Shown here: positions 9,401-17,000 of the stretch, piece after piece | Layout of the letters: each line of letters starts with the position of its first letter | Numbering within the stretch: position 1 is the first letter of the stretch | Source: JAMZMI01 sp963848175 | Lineage (GTDB): Bacteria; Bacteroidota; Bacteroidia; Cytophagales; Cyclobacteriaceae | Assembly: GCA_963848175.1 (NCBI GenBank) | Contig: CAWKCO010000003.1 | Span: forward strand, 782,371 to 846,370 | Direction: 5' to 3' | Length of the DNA: 64,000 nucleotides | The notes under the pieces: model-generated | The model's database searches: none | Told to the model about the DNA's origin: nothing | Seen by the model: only the letters and a program-made list of their open reading frames with translations | Position numbers and translations under genes: made by a program

Positions 9401-11424
9401 AATTTAAATGGACTGGGATAACGAAAGGTAAGTCGGTTAGGTTTACTGCGAGAAATAAAGAACAATCTACCAATGGTAAAATCGAAGAATTGCAACTACT
9501 TGTTAAGGATAAAAATGGAAATACTGTGAACCAACAAGTGCGGAGTATTTCATCAGCAATGATTACGACTGACAATATACTTGATGCACCTTTTGAATAT
9601 CAATTTACCGAAGCAGGCACCTATGACGTTACTATCAGTATGATCAGCCTTTCTAAGTGCCTGGGAGGTGTTACAAGAGAGGTGACCATAGTTGATGTGA
9701 TTGATGTTACTGAAGGTCAGAATTTTATTCTTCAGACGTTTGATAATTCCAATGAAGGTTGGTTTTTAGATAAGGTAGAATATGCTCTTTATCAAGGCTT
9801 TGAAGACAGGGACGTTGATAGCGACGATTATCCCTCATGGGAGCTAGGAACCTCTTCAGCTTTTAATGGTCTGGAGGGAGCAGAAGGCCTAAATACTGGC
9901 TCTTTTTGGGCAACTAATCTGAATGGGGCTTACAAGAAAAATGAAAAATCATGGGTGTATTCACCTGCTTATAAACTGGACGGACTGGAGTTACCCACTG
10001 TCAGCTTCAGCCATGCCACAGATATGGATTTGAGAGATGGTGTTGTGTTGCAGTTTTCCGTGGATGATGGCGTATCATGGAAAGCATTGGGAGCGTACAA
10101 TGCTAATACAGCGCAAGGTTCAGGGAGGTACTGGTTCAATGCCAGCGCGATAAATGGAGATCCTGGAAATTTAGGATCTGCAGGCGCATTCAATCCAGAT
10201 CAATATGGCTGGACTAAGGATCAGGGCTGGAAAGTGGCAGCCCATAAGCTGGATGTTGCTGGTATTGATACAAAAAATGACTTGGTGAGATTTAGGTTCG
10301 CTTTGGGTGCTACTGGCTCAGATAAGTTTAATACAGACAATACGGTATTACAGGGGTTTGCTTTTGATGATTTTAGAATTTACGGTAGAGATAAAAAGGT
10401 AATTGTAGAGCAATTCTCTTCATTAAATAATACGGTTAGTCTTATTGCTAATGATTCCTTGGATTCCAAAGTAGGAAGTGGAGCGCTAAAAAATGACGCT
10501 GTGATTATCAACTACTTTTCTAAACAGGGGCGAGATACGGATGTTTTGAGCCTAAGAAACGAGAGCGATCCAGGAGCTCGTGGGTTATACTATGGAGTCT
10601 CTACTACCCCGAGATCAGTTATCTCTGGTGTAGTTCAGGATAAAATAATTATTACCTCCAATGGAGTTACCAATGATGCCTTGGGGTGGGATAATGACAA
10701 ATTCAATTCTATTGCACTCGAAGCGAATCAGTTCGATATTGATACAGTGATCATTTCAGGTGCTGAAAATGAGATAGAAGTTGAGGTTACTTTCAAATCT
10801 CTGATCGAAATCACTGATCCGAGTTTCGAGCTTTCTTTCAGATTTGCAATAGTGGAAGACGTACCTGCCTCGGAAGTAGGTATAGCGGGGAATGGAATAT
10901 TTAGAAACGTCCTTCGAAAAATGTTGCCAAGTTCGGGTGGGTTTACAAGAGTAGGCTCTGTGAAAATGGGCGAGGAGATTACATATACTGTCTTATGGAG
11001 TATTAAAGATGTATTTAATCCTGATAAATTGAAAGTGATAGCCTTCGTGCAAGTGGATGCAATCATCGATGCATCACTGAGAAAGGGAAGCATTTTGCAG
11101 GCGATAGAGCAAGCCGTGCCAGCGGGTAAAGTGCTTACCACTCCAGAGAATATTACAGTGGTGAAATCATTCAATAATAAATTTGAAGTTTTCCCGAATC
11201 CATCGGATAATATCTTCGAATTGAATTTAGGACAAAAGGCTACCGAAGATTTGAAATGGGTGCTTTATGATCAGACTGGACGTGAACTGGCAAAAGGTCA
11301 AATCACGAAAGGTGGTGAAAAGGCCAGTATCAATACACTAGACTTACCTAATGGCTTATTTATGCTCCATGTATTTGGAGATAAAACCAAATGGCTTCCG
11401 AAGCGTGTGATGATTTTGCATTAA
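457..11424 (+). CDS. Giant T9SS-secreted multidomain Ig-like adhesin-type protein (3655 aa)
   Basis: I choose the ATG at 457 because it opens a clean signal peptide (MKRFILFSLLSISFLFAFAQ); the frame can also be read from a TTG at 433. Residues ~30-1500 are serial bacterial Ig-like modules, many closing with D-N-T-A-P-T or similar. From ~1890 to ~2880 come repeated modules with a Y-C start and an F-x-G-C-E motif near the end. Residues ~3090-3310 resemble a jelly-roll or MAM-like carbohydrate-binding domain (S-W-V-Y-S-P...). Residues ~3311-3560 resemble the Omp28-related thioredoxin-like fold but lack its cysteines. The last ~80 residues (VFPNPS, LYDQTGREL, LPNGLFMLHVFG) are a T9SS type A sorting domain, so the product should be exported and attached outside the outer membrane. 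Adhesion or gliding use is inference. A terminator follows the stop. Confidence 0.9.
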   Translation: MKRFILFSLLSISFLFAFAQTVTSISLADANPTNATTVNFTVLFVSSTSGIDVSNFAINAGSVATGTIGTPTVGTGNEWNVPVTSVAGNGILTIDFVSNSESPPTAGYASGLAYTIDNTAPTASAPTSVPETLKSGDVSSSTVESNEAGDIYLVLTSETITDLSSLTTSLGNDNAFIGRSSAVAATPYTVTLAADLNDGVYDIYSVDAVGNVSLGVGGWLTVDNTAPTASAPTSVPETLKSGDVSSSTVESNEAGDIYLVLTSETITDLSSLTTSLGNDNAFIGRSSAVAATPYTVTLAADLNDGVYDIYSVDAVGNVSLGVGGWLTVDNTNPTFTSITPATSSTPTTTEVQYTLSENIISGSITWTNTGGSVDGTIHTQTLTGSELNSGTFSLADITNAPTLVDNAIYTVDFSGTDAAGNVGTNSVTGVTYDFPAPTITSATWRDDDEDGQIDIVQLAFSPNVNVNDPNTGSDGLDCIEIRNNGAIVIQNNVSYNGGGFGNESSFDIDFSGNPIPRTNIENLTITYVQGNSSEIVGKASGLEMANNLNPLTYLDEAAPSVKSASTLDQDNDGEIDGVLVLFSEDIDDSNSTLDATTFTGLADSYVLAGTITNTTSDDDEVVFNLNEKGANDVAYSSGNFFDFIKQKVRDAAGNERANDQSPLPISDGAGPGGHTVSIDQDPIYSGNDEAVSFTFTDAEVGSTYSYSFSSSADGNTATVTGSGTVASADETIGGAIDISALGDGTITLSVVLTDDQTNAGAAVTDTKTKDATPPTAPTALALDAGSDSGVSSADKITNDLTPEFTGTAEPNSTVELFSDVEGGSIGTTTADGGGAWTFTPSSDLTSNVTHSINARATDQAGNLGGMGPAISIVLDTEASVISPANVTITAVTGSPSGAGGVYKVGDKIVANWDNGATGDNVTDLQSVTFNLVQIGGAVAVAPSLSGDVWSYNFTFIEGLASGNSKKITVEATDIAGNTNVPVASNNDITLDVDVPTITALSPPNNPANQVSTNVILTATFDQNVIASFGQIFLTSVQDPGGDIQTFNANDTRYVNISNNIVTINPPLALKGQKDYYVRMSNTAFYDESGNAFSGFSTNFEWQFETDVDNEAPTLNISIKTPTTGTEARTKDNSVIFILRFNESITGIVPGLDISLNSTVPGVASKSFAQVSALVYEYTVSNLEGDGNVSITVRNFSGGISDAAGNGFVGSQDSPEIVIDQTKPTIIVNSSTTNTSTPTLTGTISENLDVLVRINGEDYDAIVSGATAPFSWSATVPGGDALFEGSYLVQSFATDEAGNTGNASGTIKIDNTAPTVSFSTSLSPTNDNPFSITALFNEVVSGLNASGDFIVSTGNAIVGSPVATGNPNEYSLQVTPTSNQTATVIIRMVAGGVTDVAGNAIAQKEFSVTFDDQAPVITYSTLVQGRNVTLTAKQTERGKIYYAILPEGATTTSEALRAGGSVGAIAQGFIDVTIPNTNFIEEFTLSDDRTEYELYLVSEDQVGATTSSYNLSPIPINITLSSGGTVITAPNLIDVCLQGDYFSLTDIIMTETIETDFAKSGVNKTLKLELPANFEFNTAVGSVNDTNGDIEVDGIGLGISYAGNSILTLTYKALTNQFVDVITISGIQIRATGSVATSNQQVLRSGGSGDIYLANDGDGTIFATLTSIAPYNAPAVVTATPSVVTLPYILEAVGGVKGDSHGDAVVVYDKAAFNASTAPMTIGTLAATDVVNVYSDQSLTTKVIAAGLTGTTSYSLSLNDLGVSAANVGITTFWVTVTDINSCQSAATKFSVAIIRYENSGGTNAFSSTNSIGTNLKFTNPVGYSAIFTGNGLTSFNNNETFTSPNERAYSVKFIPSAAGEGVSTILYALSKNGVTANYAIDFFVATADKVITNAKTDYCQSDGSVAFTMVAPSGIDTSTDADGVNPDFKTVRAYDYRTGMRGVEITSALFAAAPSTVPNATTGWNFNTAALDAQLAGSTYVYPVQLVYVIEDEDSSSETELATQIINVYRIPAVTITNLNPYYCNDDGDFSIRSEIISATGTQAITISGYHLYKYDGAAYTIDLGIIANANFSPANPNANAIVYPNEEAFGKYKIVYDAPVQTAANCSGGTEVEIEILEIPALPDLVSTGFGGISDGDDSGYLLEYCEGATVSNLVIDVASLGTAIKVNWYNNADATSPISLTNISGSYGEVLNVAKAFFGNNSKPTGRQTRVFYYTITDDIGIASSSYSGCESPTRSVTIEIYPDPVIPSVNTANLVSATSTNSFNGALDGSTYVFEYCITEGGVVSLEDIIIEASLNDEVFTESYYTIYNSAQASIASFQSVDALSDYTLIDSDFKSTFFNYSAASGTELVFYIGQTNYNNNYPADLGAEFDGCESVLRKFRIKVNAIPAAPIDSNFKGGENSNSRQASNTGNVIHYYLCNGEANDFNQVESPGINGSLYTWYEDDGTGNAPATALTASAFNGRLITLSELTTQGVFTDQVTQDSTFTYWVTQTQSTNNATGFDGCESVPTKVLVTVFPDPSNLTFDDNGLDALAVSICEGEVGSNSFELTGNPNATVRWYQSNASGVIINSTPSFTQTIGADGAILASGLDLNISTVTQATRYFLVSQTLNVSANGSEFAGCETEVADMAFLTVNVYNIPNAPTPATNDRTLFYCANDVVNSVTFVGESNSEYNWYKDDGTGQPDGASIFTTSASSGVSSSSITNEALGLNATTNAAGVYKFLVSQTTSLDAGVTGFVGCESNYANLSITIFEIPSAPIVKAVAAQCDVSVTNTSTKITYRGVATANNTTTVFEFLDENKVSRSTVQTTTPMIDRIFVLEDLETKVKAGFSGDTTIYVTQVTNIIEGENFSGCAGDTTSINITVYPTPQLVVLEQAINEDIQVTQACDGDLISLAVEVNNPNPSINYGHIWKLTQQGKVSVLPSDRFNTAEVTFSAEEFKIESGNISVQVTTYDMSIGSEACPNITSREIQIGTSPVPQFKWTGITKGKSVRFTARNKEQSTNGKIEELQLLVKDKNGNTVNQQVRSISSAMITTDNILDAPFEYQFTEAGTYDVTISMISLSKCLGGVTREVTIVDVIDVTEGQNFILQTFDNSNEGWFLDKVEYALYQGFEDRDVDSDDYPSWELGTSSAFNGLEGAEGLNTGSFWATNLNGAYKKNEKSWVYSPAYKLDGLELPTVSFSHATDMDLRDGVVLQFSVDDGVSWKALGAYNANTAQGSGRYWFNASAINGDPGNLGSAGAFNPDQYGWTKDQGWKVAAHKLDVAGIDTKNDLVRFRFALGATGSDKFNTDNTVLQGFAFDDFRIYGRDKKVIVEQFSSLNNTVSLIANDSLDSKVGSGALKNDAVIINYFSKQGRDTDVLSLRNESDPGARGLYYGVSTTPRSVISGVVQDKIIITSNGVTNDALGWDNDKFNSIALEANQFDIDTVIISGAENEIEVEVTFKSLIEITDPSFELSFRFAIVEDVPASEVGIAGNGIFRNVLRKMLPSSGGFTRVGSVKMGEEITYTVLWSIKDVFNPDKLKVIAFVQVDAIIDASLRKGSILQAIEQAVPAGKVLTTPENITVVKSFNNKFEVFPNPSDNIFELNLGQKATEDLKWVLYDQTGRELAKGQITKGGEKASINTLDLPNGLFMLHVFGDKTKWLPKRVMILH
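803..1438 (+). repeat. Perfect tandem duplication of a 318-bp unit (2 copies) inside the giant secreted protein
   Basis: Bases 803-1120 and 1121-1438 read as identical at nucleotide level, and the first ~11 bases of a third copy follow before divergence. Each unit is 106 codons and encodes one complete Ig-like module starting at D-N-T-A-P-T. Identity at synonymous sites implies a very recent duplication or ongoing gene conversion. The unit length is a multiple of three, so copy-number change keeps the frame. Confidence 0.95.
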
Positions 11425-11446
11425 AGCCTCAGTGCTAAAATGAGAT

Positions 11447-11480
11447 AAAAGGGAGATAGCAGCAATGTTATCTCCTTTTT
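11447..11480 (+). terminator. Rho-independent terminator after the giant secreted gene
   Basis: GGAGATA (11452-11458) pairs with TATCTCC (11469-11475). The stem is extended by A-rich sequence on the left and a T5 run on the right (11476-11480). It lies 23 bp after the stop at 11424 and before hisB. Confidence 0.75.
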
Positions 11481-11544
11481 ACTTTTAAGGATAGGTGTAA
11501 TATTATTGGGTTTGTTCATTTAATTTGCGCTAAAAATTGAGCCC

Positions 11545-12639
11545 ATGCGACCTATTCTATTCATAGACCGAGACGGAACCATCAACCACGAAACAGCGGA
11601 TGAGCAAATCGACCATATTGAGAAGGTTAGTTTTTTGCCTGATGCATTTTTTTACTTAAGAAAAATACAAGCAGAATCTGATTATCTATTTGTGATGGTC
11701 ACCAATCAGGATGGTCTAGGTACAGAAGCATTTCCTGAAAATACCTTTTGGCCGGTGCATAATTTAATTATGCGAACGCTAGAAAGTGAAGGAATAAAAT
11801 TTGACAAAGTACATATAGATGAGCACTTTCCCGCGGATAATCACCCTAACAGAAAGCCAGGCATTGGCATGCTTACGGAGTATCTCAAAGGAGATTACGA
11901 TATTAAAAACTCCTACGTAATAGGAGATAGAGCGACGGACATCCAGTTAGCAGAGAATCTTGGGTGTAAGGGGATTCACATTGCGGCGAAATCTGAAACG
12001 TCTGCTGAATTAGCTACGCTTAGTTGGAAGGAAATTTATGAGCATCTAGTATTCAAGCCTCGTAAAGCCATAGTCACCCGTACTACTAAGGAAACGGATA
12101 TTCACATTCAGGTGAACTTAGATGGATCAGGAAAAACAAGTATTGATACTGGCTTGGGTTTTTTCGATCACATGCTAGACCAGCTAGGTAAGCACGGCGG
12201 CATTGATTTGGATATCAAGGTAAAGGGTGATTTACATATTGACGAACATCATACAATCGAAGACACTGCACTCGCTTTAGGCGAAGCATTTTTGATCGCC
12301 ATAGGAAATAAAAAGGGCATCAATCGCTATGGTTTTTTACTTCCGATGGACGATGTGCTAGTGCAGGTGGCCATTGATTTTGGTGGCCGACCGTGGATGG
12401 TTTGGGAGGCAGACTTCAAAAGAGAAAAAATAGGGGAGATGCCTACAGAGATGTTTATGCACTTTTTTAAATCCTTTTCAGATACGTCTAAATCCAATTT
12501 GAACATCAAAGCCGAAGGTGAAAACGAGCACCACAAGATTGAGGGTATTTTCAAAGCGTGGGCAAAAGCCATTAAAATGGCTATCAAACGTAACCCCGAA
12601 GAGATGTCTTCTTTGCCAAGCACCAAAGGAGTGCTTTGA
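11545..12639 (+). CDS. hisB: Bifunctional histidinol-phosphatase / imidazoleglycerol-phosphate dehydratase
   Basis: This enzyme catalyses two steps of histidine biosynthesis. Residues 1-165 are a HAD-type histidinol-phosphatase with F-I-D-R-D-G-T-I near the start (nucleophile D8, acid D10). Residues ~172-364 are the IGP dehydratase with the metal-binding signatures F-D-H-M-L-D-Q-L-G-K-H-G-G, D-E-H-H-T-I-E-D and E-H-H-K-I-E-G. The length of 364 aa matches the fused HisNB form. The start ATG at 11545 is immediately followed by the HAD motif. No other his genes are adjacent, so it is either detached from its operon or the rest lies outside the window. The next gene begins 3 bp after the stop. 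Confidence 0.96.
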   Translation: MRPILFIDRDGTINHETADEQIDHIEKVSFLPDAFFYLRKIQAESDYLFVMVTNQDGLGTEAFPENTFWPVHNLIMRTLESEGIKFDKVHIDEHFPADNHPNRKPGIGMLTEYLKGDYDIKNSYVIGDRATDIQLAENLGCKGIHIAAKSETSAELATLSWKEIYEHLVFKPRKAIVTRTTKETDIHIQVNLDGSGKTSIDTGLGFFDHMLDQLGKHGGIDLDIKVKGDLHIDEHHTIEDTALALGEAFLIAIGNKKGINRYGFLLPMDDVLVQVAIDFGGRPWMVWEADFKREKIGEMPTEMFMHFFKSFSDTSKSNLNIKAEGENEHHKIEGIFKAWAKAIKMAIKRNPEEMSSLPSTKGVL

Positions 12640-12642
12640 TCA

Positions 12643-13359
12643 ATGAAAAAGAGATTTATCGGATTGCTCTGTTTTGTGATCATCAGCTTCGTAAGCCAAT
12701 CACAAAAACTTCTAACAAAAAAAAGCAATGAGCAGTGGGCGCAATATGCGTTTCAAATACCAGTGAATAAATCTTGGAGTGTGAACTCAGATTTAGGATT
12801 TCGATGGAGAGATGAGTTTTCTATACCTAGCCAATTTGTAGTAAGGTCAGCACTTGCTGGGCAGGTAAGTGACAATCTTACCGTGGCAGGTGGTTTTGGG
12901 GTATTCTCAACCCTTACCGATAACTCAATAAGTAGGTACGAATATAGACCGCATCAAGAGATCAACCATAGGTTGAAAGTGGGAGTTTGCGGTGTGGCAC
13001 AAAGATTGAGAGTGGAAGAACGTTTTTTTTCTCAACCCGACAATGGTTTTGAGTACTTCTTATTGCGTTTGCGCTACCGCTGGCAGCTGAATGTTCCGAT
13101 TGCCAAGTGGCAATCTGGAGAAGCAGAGCATAAATTTTCGTTACTCTTTGCAGAGGAGATATTGGTGCACACTCCAAGTAAGCATACTTTGAGTGTTTTT
13201 GATCAAAATCGCATGATGGTAACACCATCACTTCAGTGGAACGCGAAATTCAATACCCAGCTCACTTATAGCTTTCAGTACGCTTCTACCAATGTTTCCT
13301 ATGAGTATAAGGTCAAGCACATTCTTTGGCTCAGTGTTGCTCAGCGGTTTGGAAACTAA
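12643..13359 (+). CDS. DUF2490 outer-membrane beta-barrel-like protein
   Basis: The 238-aa product begins with a signal peptide (MKKRFIGLLCFVIISFVSQSQ). The rest is alternating amphipathic strands rich in W, Y and F with an N-terminal E-Q-W-A-Q-Y-A motif and a C-terminal aromatic residue pattern (V-A-Q-R-F). These features match DUF2490, a Bacteroidota barrel family of unknown function. It starts 3 bp after hisB and abuts the next gene, so the three are probably co-transcribed. No substrate can be named. Confidence 0.8.
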   Translation: MKKRFIGLLCFVIISFVSQSQKLLTKKSNEQWAQYAFQIPVNKSWSVNSDLGFRWRDEFSIPSQFVVRSALAGQVSDNLTVAGGFGVFSTLTDNSISRYEYRPHQEINHRLKVGVCGVAQRLRVEERFFSQPDNGFEYFLLRLRYRWQLNVPIAKWQSGEAEHKFSLLFAEEILVHTPSKHTLSVFDQNRMMVTPSLQWNAKFNTQLTYSFQYASTNVSYEYKVKHILWLSVAQRFGN

Positions 13360-13902
13360 GTGAATTTACCTACTGTGTATCGAACCTTATTACTTCTTAG
13401 TTTAGTCATTGTTGGATCGCAAGCAATTGCGCAGCAAACGATAATAATTGCTCCTCAAGACAGTTTATCCAAATCAAAAGTGCTCCATTTGAGCGAAGGG
13501 GATTTAATTGACCTGATTGTATTAAAATATCCAGAAGACACCCTCACCAAGCGAAGTAGAAAAACAAAAAGCTATACTGGGCGCATTCTGCATATTTCGA
13601 ATGATTCGTTGATCTTAAAGAAGTTCATGAGCCGCAAGATGGTTTTCGTTCAGTTTGAAAATGCGGCGGCAATCAGAAATTCCAATTTCACGCCATACTC
13701 GATCGGTGTGTTTGCCATTGCAGCCACTATTCCTGTCGTTTTTCCAGGTGCTAGTTTGGGTTTCTATTTGCCTGGCAACCTTCATTGGTTTGTTGTTGGC
13801 ATAACACCACTTGCTGTCGACTATCGCATTATCAGTCGCTGGAAATATGTCAATGAAGATTTTTATAAAAGAAAGAACAGGTGGGAGCTGACAGTTGAGT
13901 GA
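13360..13902 (+). CDS. Hypothetical exported protein with two hydrophobic segments
   Basis: The frame starts with GTG at 13360, directly after the TAA of the DUF2490 gene, and encodes 180 aa. A signal peptide ends near S-Q-A-I-A-Q. The central part contains a basic cluster (K-R-S-R-K-T-K-S) and a segment (I-L-H-I-S-N-D-S-L-I-L) resembling short beta modules seen in Bacteroidota envelope proteins. Residues ~115-160 contain two hydrophobic stretches around P-V-V-F-P-G-A and W-F-V-V-G-I-T. I do not recognise a named family. Tight spacing suggests an operon with the upstream barrel gene. Confidence 0.65.
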   Translation: MNLPTVYRTLLLLSLVIVGSQAIAQQTIIIAPQDSLSKSKVLHLSEGDLIDLIVLKYPEDTLTKRSRKTKSYTGRILHISNDSLILKKFMSRKMVFVQFENAAAIRNSNFTPYSIGVFAIAATIPVVFPGASLGFYLPGNLHWFVVGITPLAVDYRIISRWKYVNEDFYKRKNRWELTVE

Positions 13903-13956
13903 TTTTAAAGCGGACGCTAAGTTCTCCCAACAACCTCATACCGAATAGCCAAAACA

Positions 13957-13982
13957 CCCGTCCCCAACTTACCCACATTCCC
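13957..13982 (-). other. Possible G-quadruplex motif on the minus strand
   Basis: The plus strand carries C-runs at 13957-13959, 13962-13965, 13972-13974 and 13980-13982 (a fifth at 13993-13995), with short loops. On the minus strand this is a G3+ x4 motif. It lies in the 163-bp gap before dnaE. A role is speculative. Confidence 0.35.
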
Positions 13983-14065
13983 AAAAATACTTCCCTTCAT
14001 CCACCGATAATGGGCACGGATTTTTTTATTTTGTAGATCAGTTTTTTTCATAGAACCACCACTCC

Positions 14066-17000
14066 ATGTATTTAATCTTTGATACCGAAACCACGGGATT
14101 GCCGCGGAACAAAACCGCGCCTTTGACTGATTTTGACAATTGGCCGAGATTGGTGCAACTGGCTTGGCAGCTTCATGATGCTCAAGGAAAGCTGATCACA
14201 CAAGGCAACCATATAGTGAAGCCCGATGGCTTTACCATTCCCTTCAACGCAGAGAAAATTCACGGAATTTCCACGGATCGTGCGCTGGAAGTGGGAGAAG
14301 ACCTTACAGAGGTTTTGGCCAAATTCACCGCCGATGTACAGAAGGCACAGGTGCTGGTTGGTCACAATATTGAGTTTGATAATAAAATAATAGGAGCGGA
14401 ATACCTGCGCACAGGATCAGAAAACCTGCTTGAAGGGTATCCGAATATTGATACGGGTCTGGCCACCAAGGAGTGGTGCGATCTGCAAAGGTGGAGTAGG
14501 AGGACGGGTGAAAATGCCTAAACTCGTCGAGCTGTACGAGAAGCTTTTCGGTGCACCATTCGAAGATGCTCACGATGCAGCTTATGACGTAGATGCCACT
14601 TCCAAGGCATTCTTCGAATGCTTGAAACGATCAGTAATCAAGCCATTCAACGATACTAGCCCCACAGCGATAGTTTATGAAGCTCCCGATCTTTCGGAAG
14701 CCAATTTTGCTTGGATCAGAAAGCAGTCCTCGGGAAAGAAGCGCACGGTCTCGGGCAGCATAGAAGACATCAAAGGCCCCTATTGCCATTTGCATGTGCA
14801 TTCACAATGTTCGGTATTGCAAGCCACACCCAATGTGGAATCCATTGTAGCCAAAGCTAAAGCGTTGGAAATGCCAGCGGTGGCATTGACGGATTTGGGC
14901 AACATGTTTGGGGCTTTCAAATTTGTGCGTGCAGCACTCAAGTCTGGCATCAAGCCCATTGTGGGTTGTGAGTTTTTTGTGGCAGAAGAGCGAAAGACAC
15001 TTAAGTTCACAAAAGACAATCCCGATAGAAGGTTTCAGCAGGTACTTATTGCGAAGAATAAAAAGGGTTATGAAAACCTCATCAAGTTGTCTTCTTTGGC
15101 CTATATCGAAGGTAACTATGGTTTATATCCACGTATTGATAAAGAATTAATTCAGAAACATTCTGAAGGTCTGATCGCGCTCAGCGGTGGACTTTATGGA
15201 GAAATTCCTCATTTGGTTTTGAACGTAGGGGAGACGCAAGCGGAAGAGGCACTACAGTGGTGGTTGGAGGTTTTTGGTGATGATTTTTACCTAGAAATAA
15301 ACCGACACGGTTTGGATGAAGAAAATCACCTGAACGAGGTTTTGCTAAGCATGGCGGATGAGTTCAATGTGAAAGTAGTGGCTGCCAATGAGCTTTTCTA
15401 TTTGGATAAAGCAGATTCGCAGGCTCATGATGTTCTTTTGTGCGTAAAGGAAAACGAAAAGCAAAGTACGCCAATCGGTCGCGGCAGGGGATTTCGCCCA
15501 GGTCTGAAAAATGCGGAGTACTATTTCAAGGGACAGGATGAAATGAAAAAGGCCTTTTTGGATCTTCCAGAAGCCATAGAAAACATTTCAGAAATTCTTG
15601 ATAAGGTCGAAGAGTACAAGCTGGAGCGCGAGGTGCTTCTTCCTAAGTTTGACATCCCAGAGCAGTTTGTTGACCCGAAAGATGCCGAAGATGGTGGGGT
15701 AAGAGGGGAGAACGCTTACCTGCGCCACCTCACATACGAAGGTGCCAAGAAGCGCTATCCTGAAATCACCGATGAGATTCGCGAGCGGCTAGACTTTGAG
15801 TTGAAAACAATTGAAAACACGGGATATCCTGGTTACTTTTTGATCGTACAGGATTTCACTTCTGAGGCTCGACGAATGGGCGTTTCCGTTGGGCCAGGTC
15901 GTGGGTCGGCAGCAGGTTCAGTTGTTGCATATTGTACATGGATTACCAATGTAGATCCCATCGCTTACGATCTCCTTTTTGAGCGTTTCTTGAATCCGGA
16001 TAGGGTGTCGCTTCCCGATATTGATATCGACTTTGACAATGAAGGTCGTGGGCGAGTGATTGACTATGTGGTAAAGAAATATGGCCACACGCAGGTAGCT
16101 CAGATCATCACTTACGGAACCATGGCGCCCAAATCGGCCATACGAGATGCTGCCAGAGTAATGGAGCTTTCGCTCTCTGAGGCAGACGGAATTGCGAAGC
16201 TCATACCAGAAACACCGGGCGTTAAATTTGCAAAGGTTTTCAAAGAAGTGCCCGAGTTGGATGCCCTGCGCAGAGGCAAAGACTTGCCTTCTCAGGTGCT
16301 CAACCAAGCGGTGATTCTGGAAGGGTCTCTACGAAATACTGGCGTTCACGCTTGTGGAGTGATCATTACGCCGAGTGATATGACCAATTTCGTGCCTTTG
16401 GCCAGAGCCAAAGATTCGGAATTGCTCGTTACCCAATTTGACAACAGTGTGGTAGAGTCTGCAGGAATGCTGAAAATGGACTTCCTAGGGCTTAGAACCC
16501 TTTCCATTATCAAGACAGCCATCGAGAATGTCCAGAAGCGCCACGGTATCCTCATAGATATAGATGAAATCCCGCTAGACGATCCGAAGACTTACGAGCT
16601 TTATCAAAAAGGCGAGACCAACGGTACATTTCAGTTTGAGTCGCCCGGTATGCAAAAGCATTTGCGTGCGCTCAAGCCCGATAAGCTAGAAGATTTGATT
16701 GCCATGAACGCCCTCTATCGTCCAGGGCCGATGGAGTATATTCCTGATTTTATCGACCGGAAGCATGGCCGCAAGCCTATCGTCTATGATTTGGACGATA
16801 TGGAAGAGTATCTGGCCGAGACCTACGGTATCACGGTCTATCAAGAGCAAGTAATGCTTCTTTCGCAAAAGCTCGCAGGTTTTACCAAAGGTGAGGCCGA
16901 TGTTTTGCGAAAGGCCATGGGTAAAAAGCAAAAGGACGTACTCGACAAGATGAAGCCCAAGTTTGTGGAGCAGGCACAGCAACAAGGCCATGCCGCCGAC

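Noticed and set aside
10728..11174. 148-codon minus-strand frame opposite the secreted protein
   Set aside because: It lies wholly antisense to the Omp28-like and adjacent region of a clearly coding gene and shows no domain.
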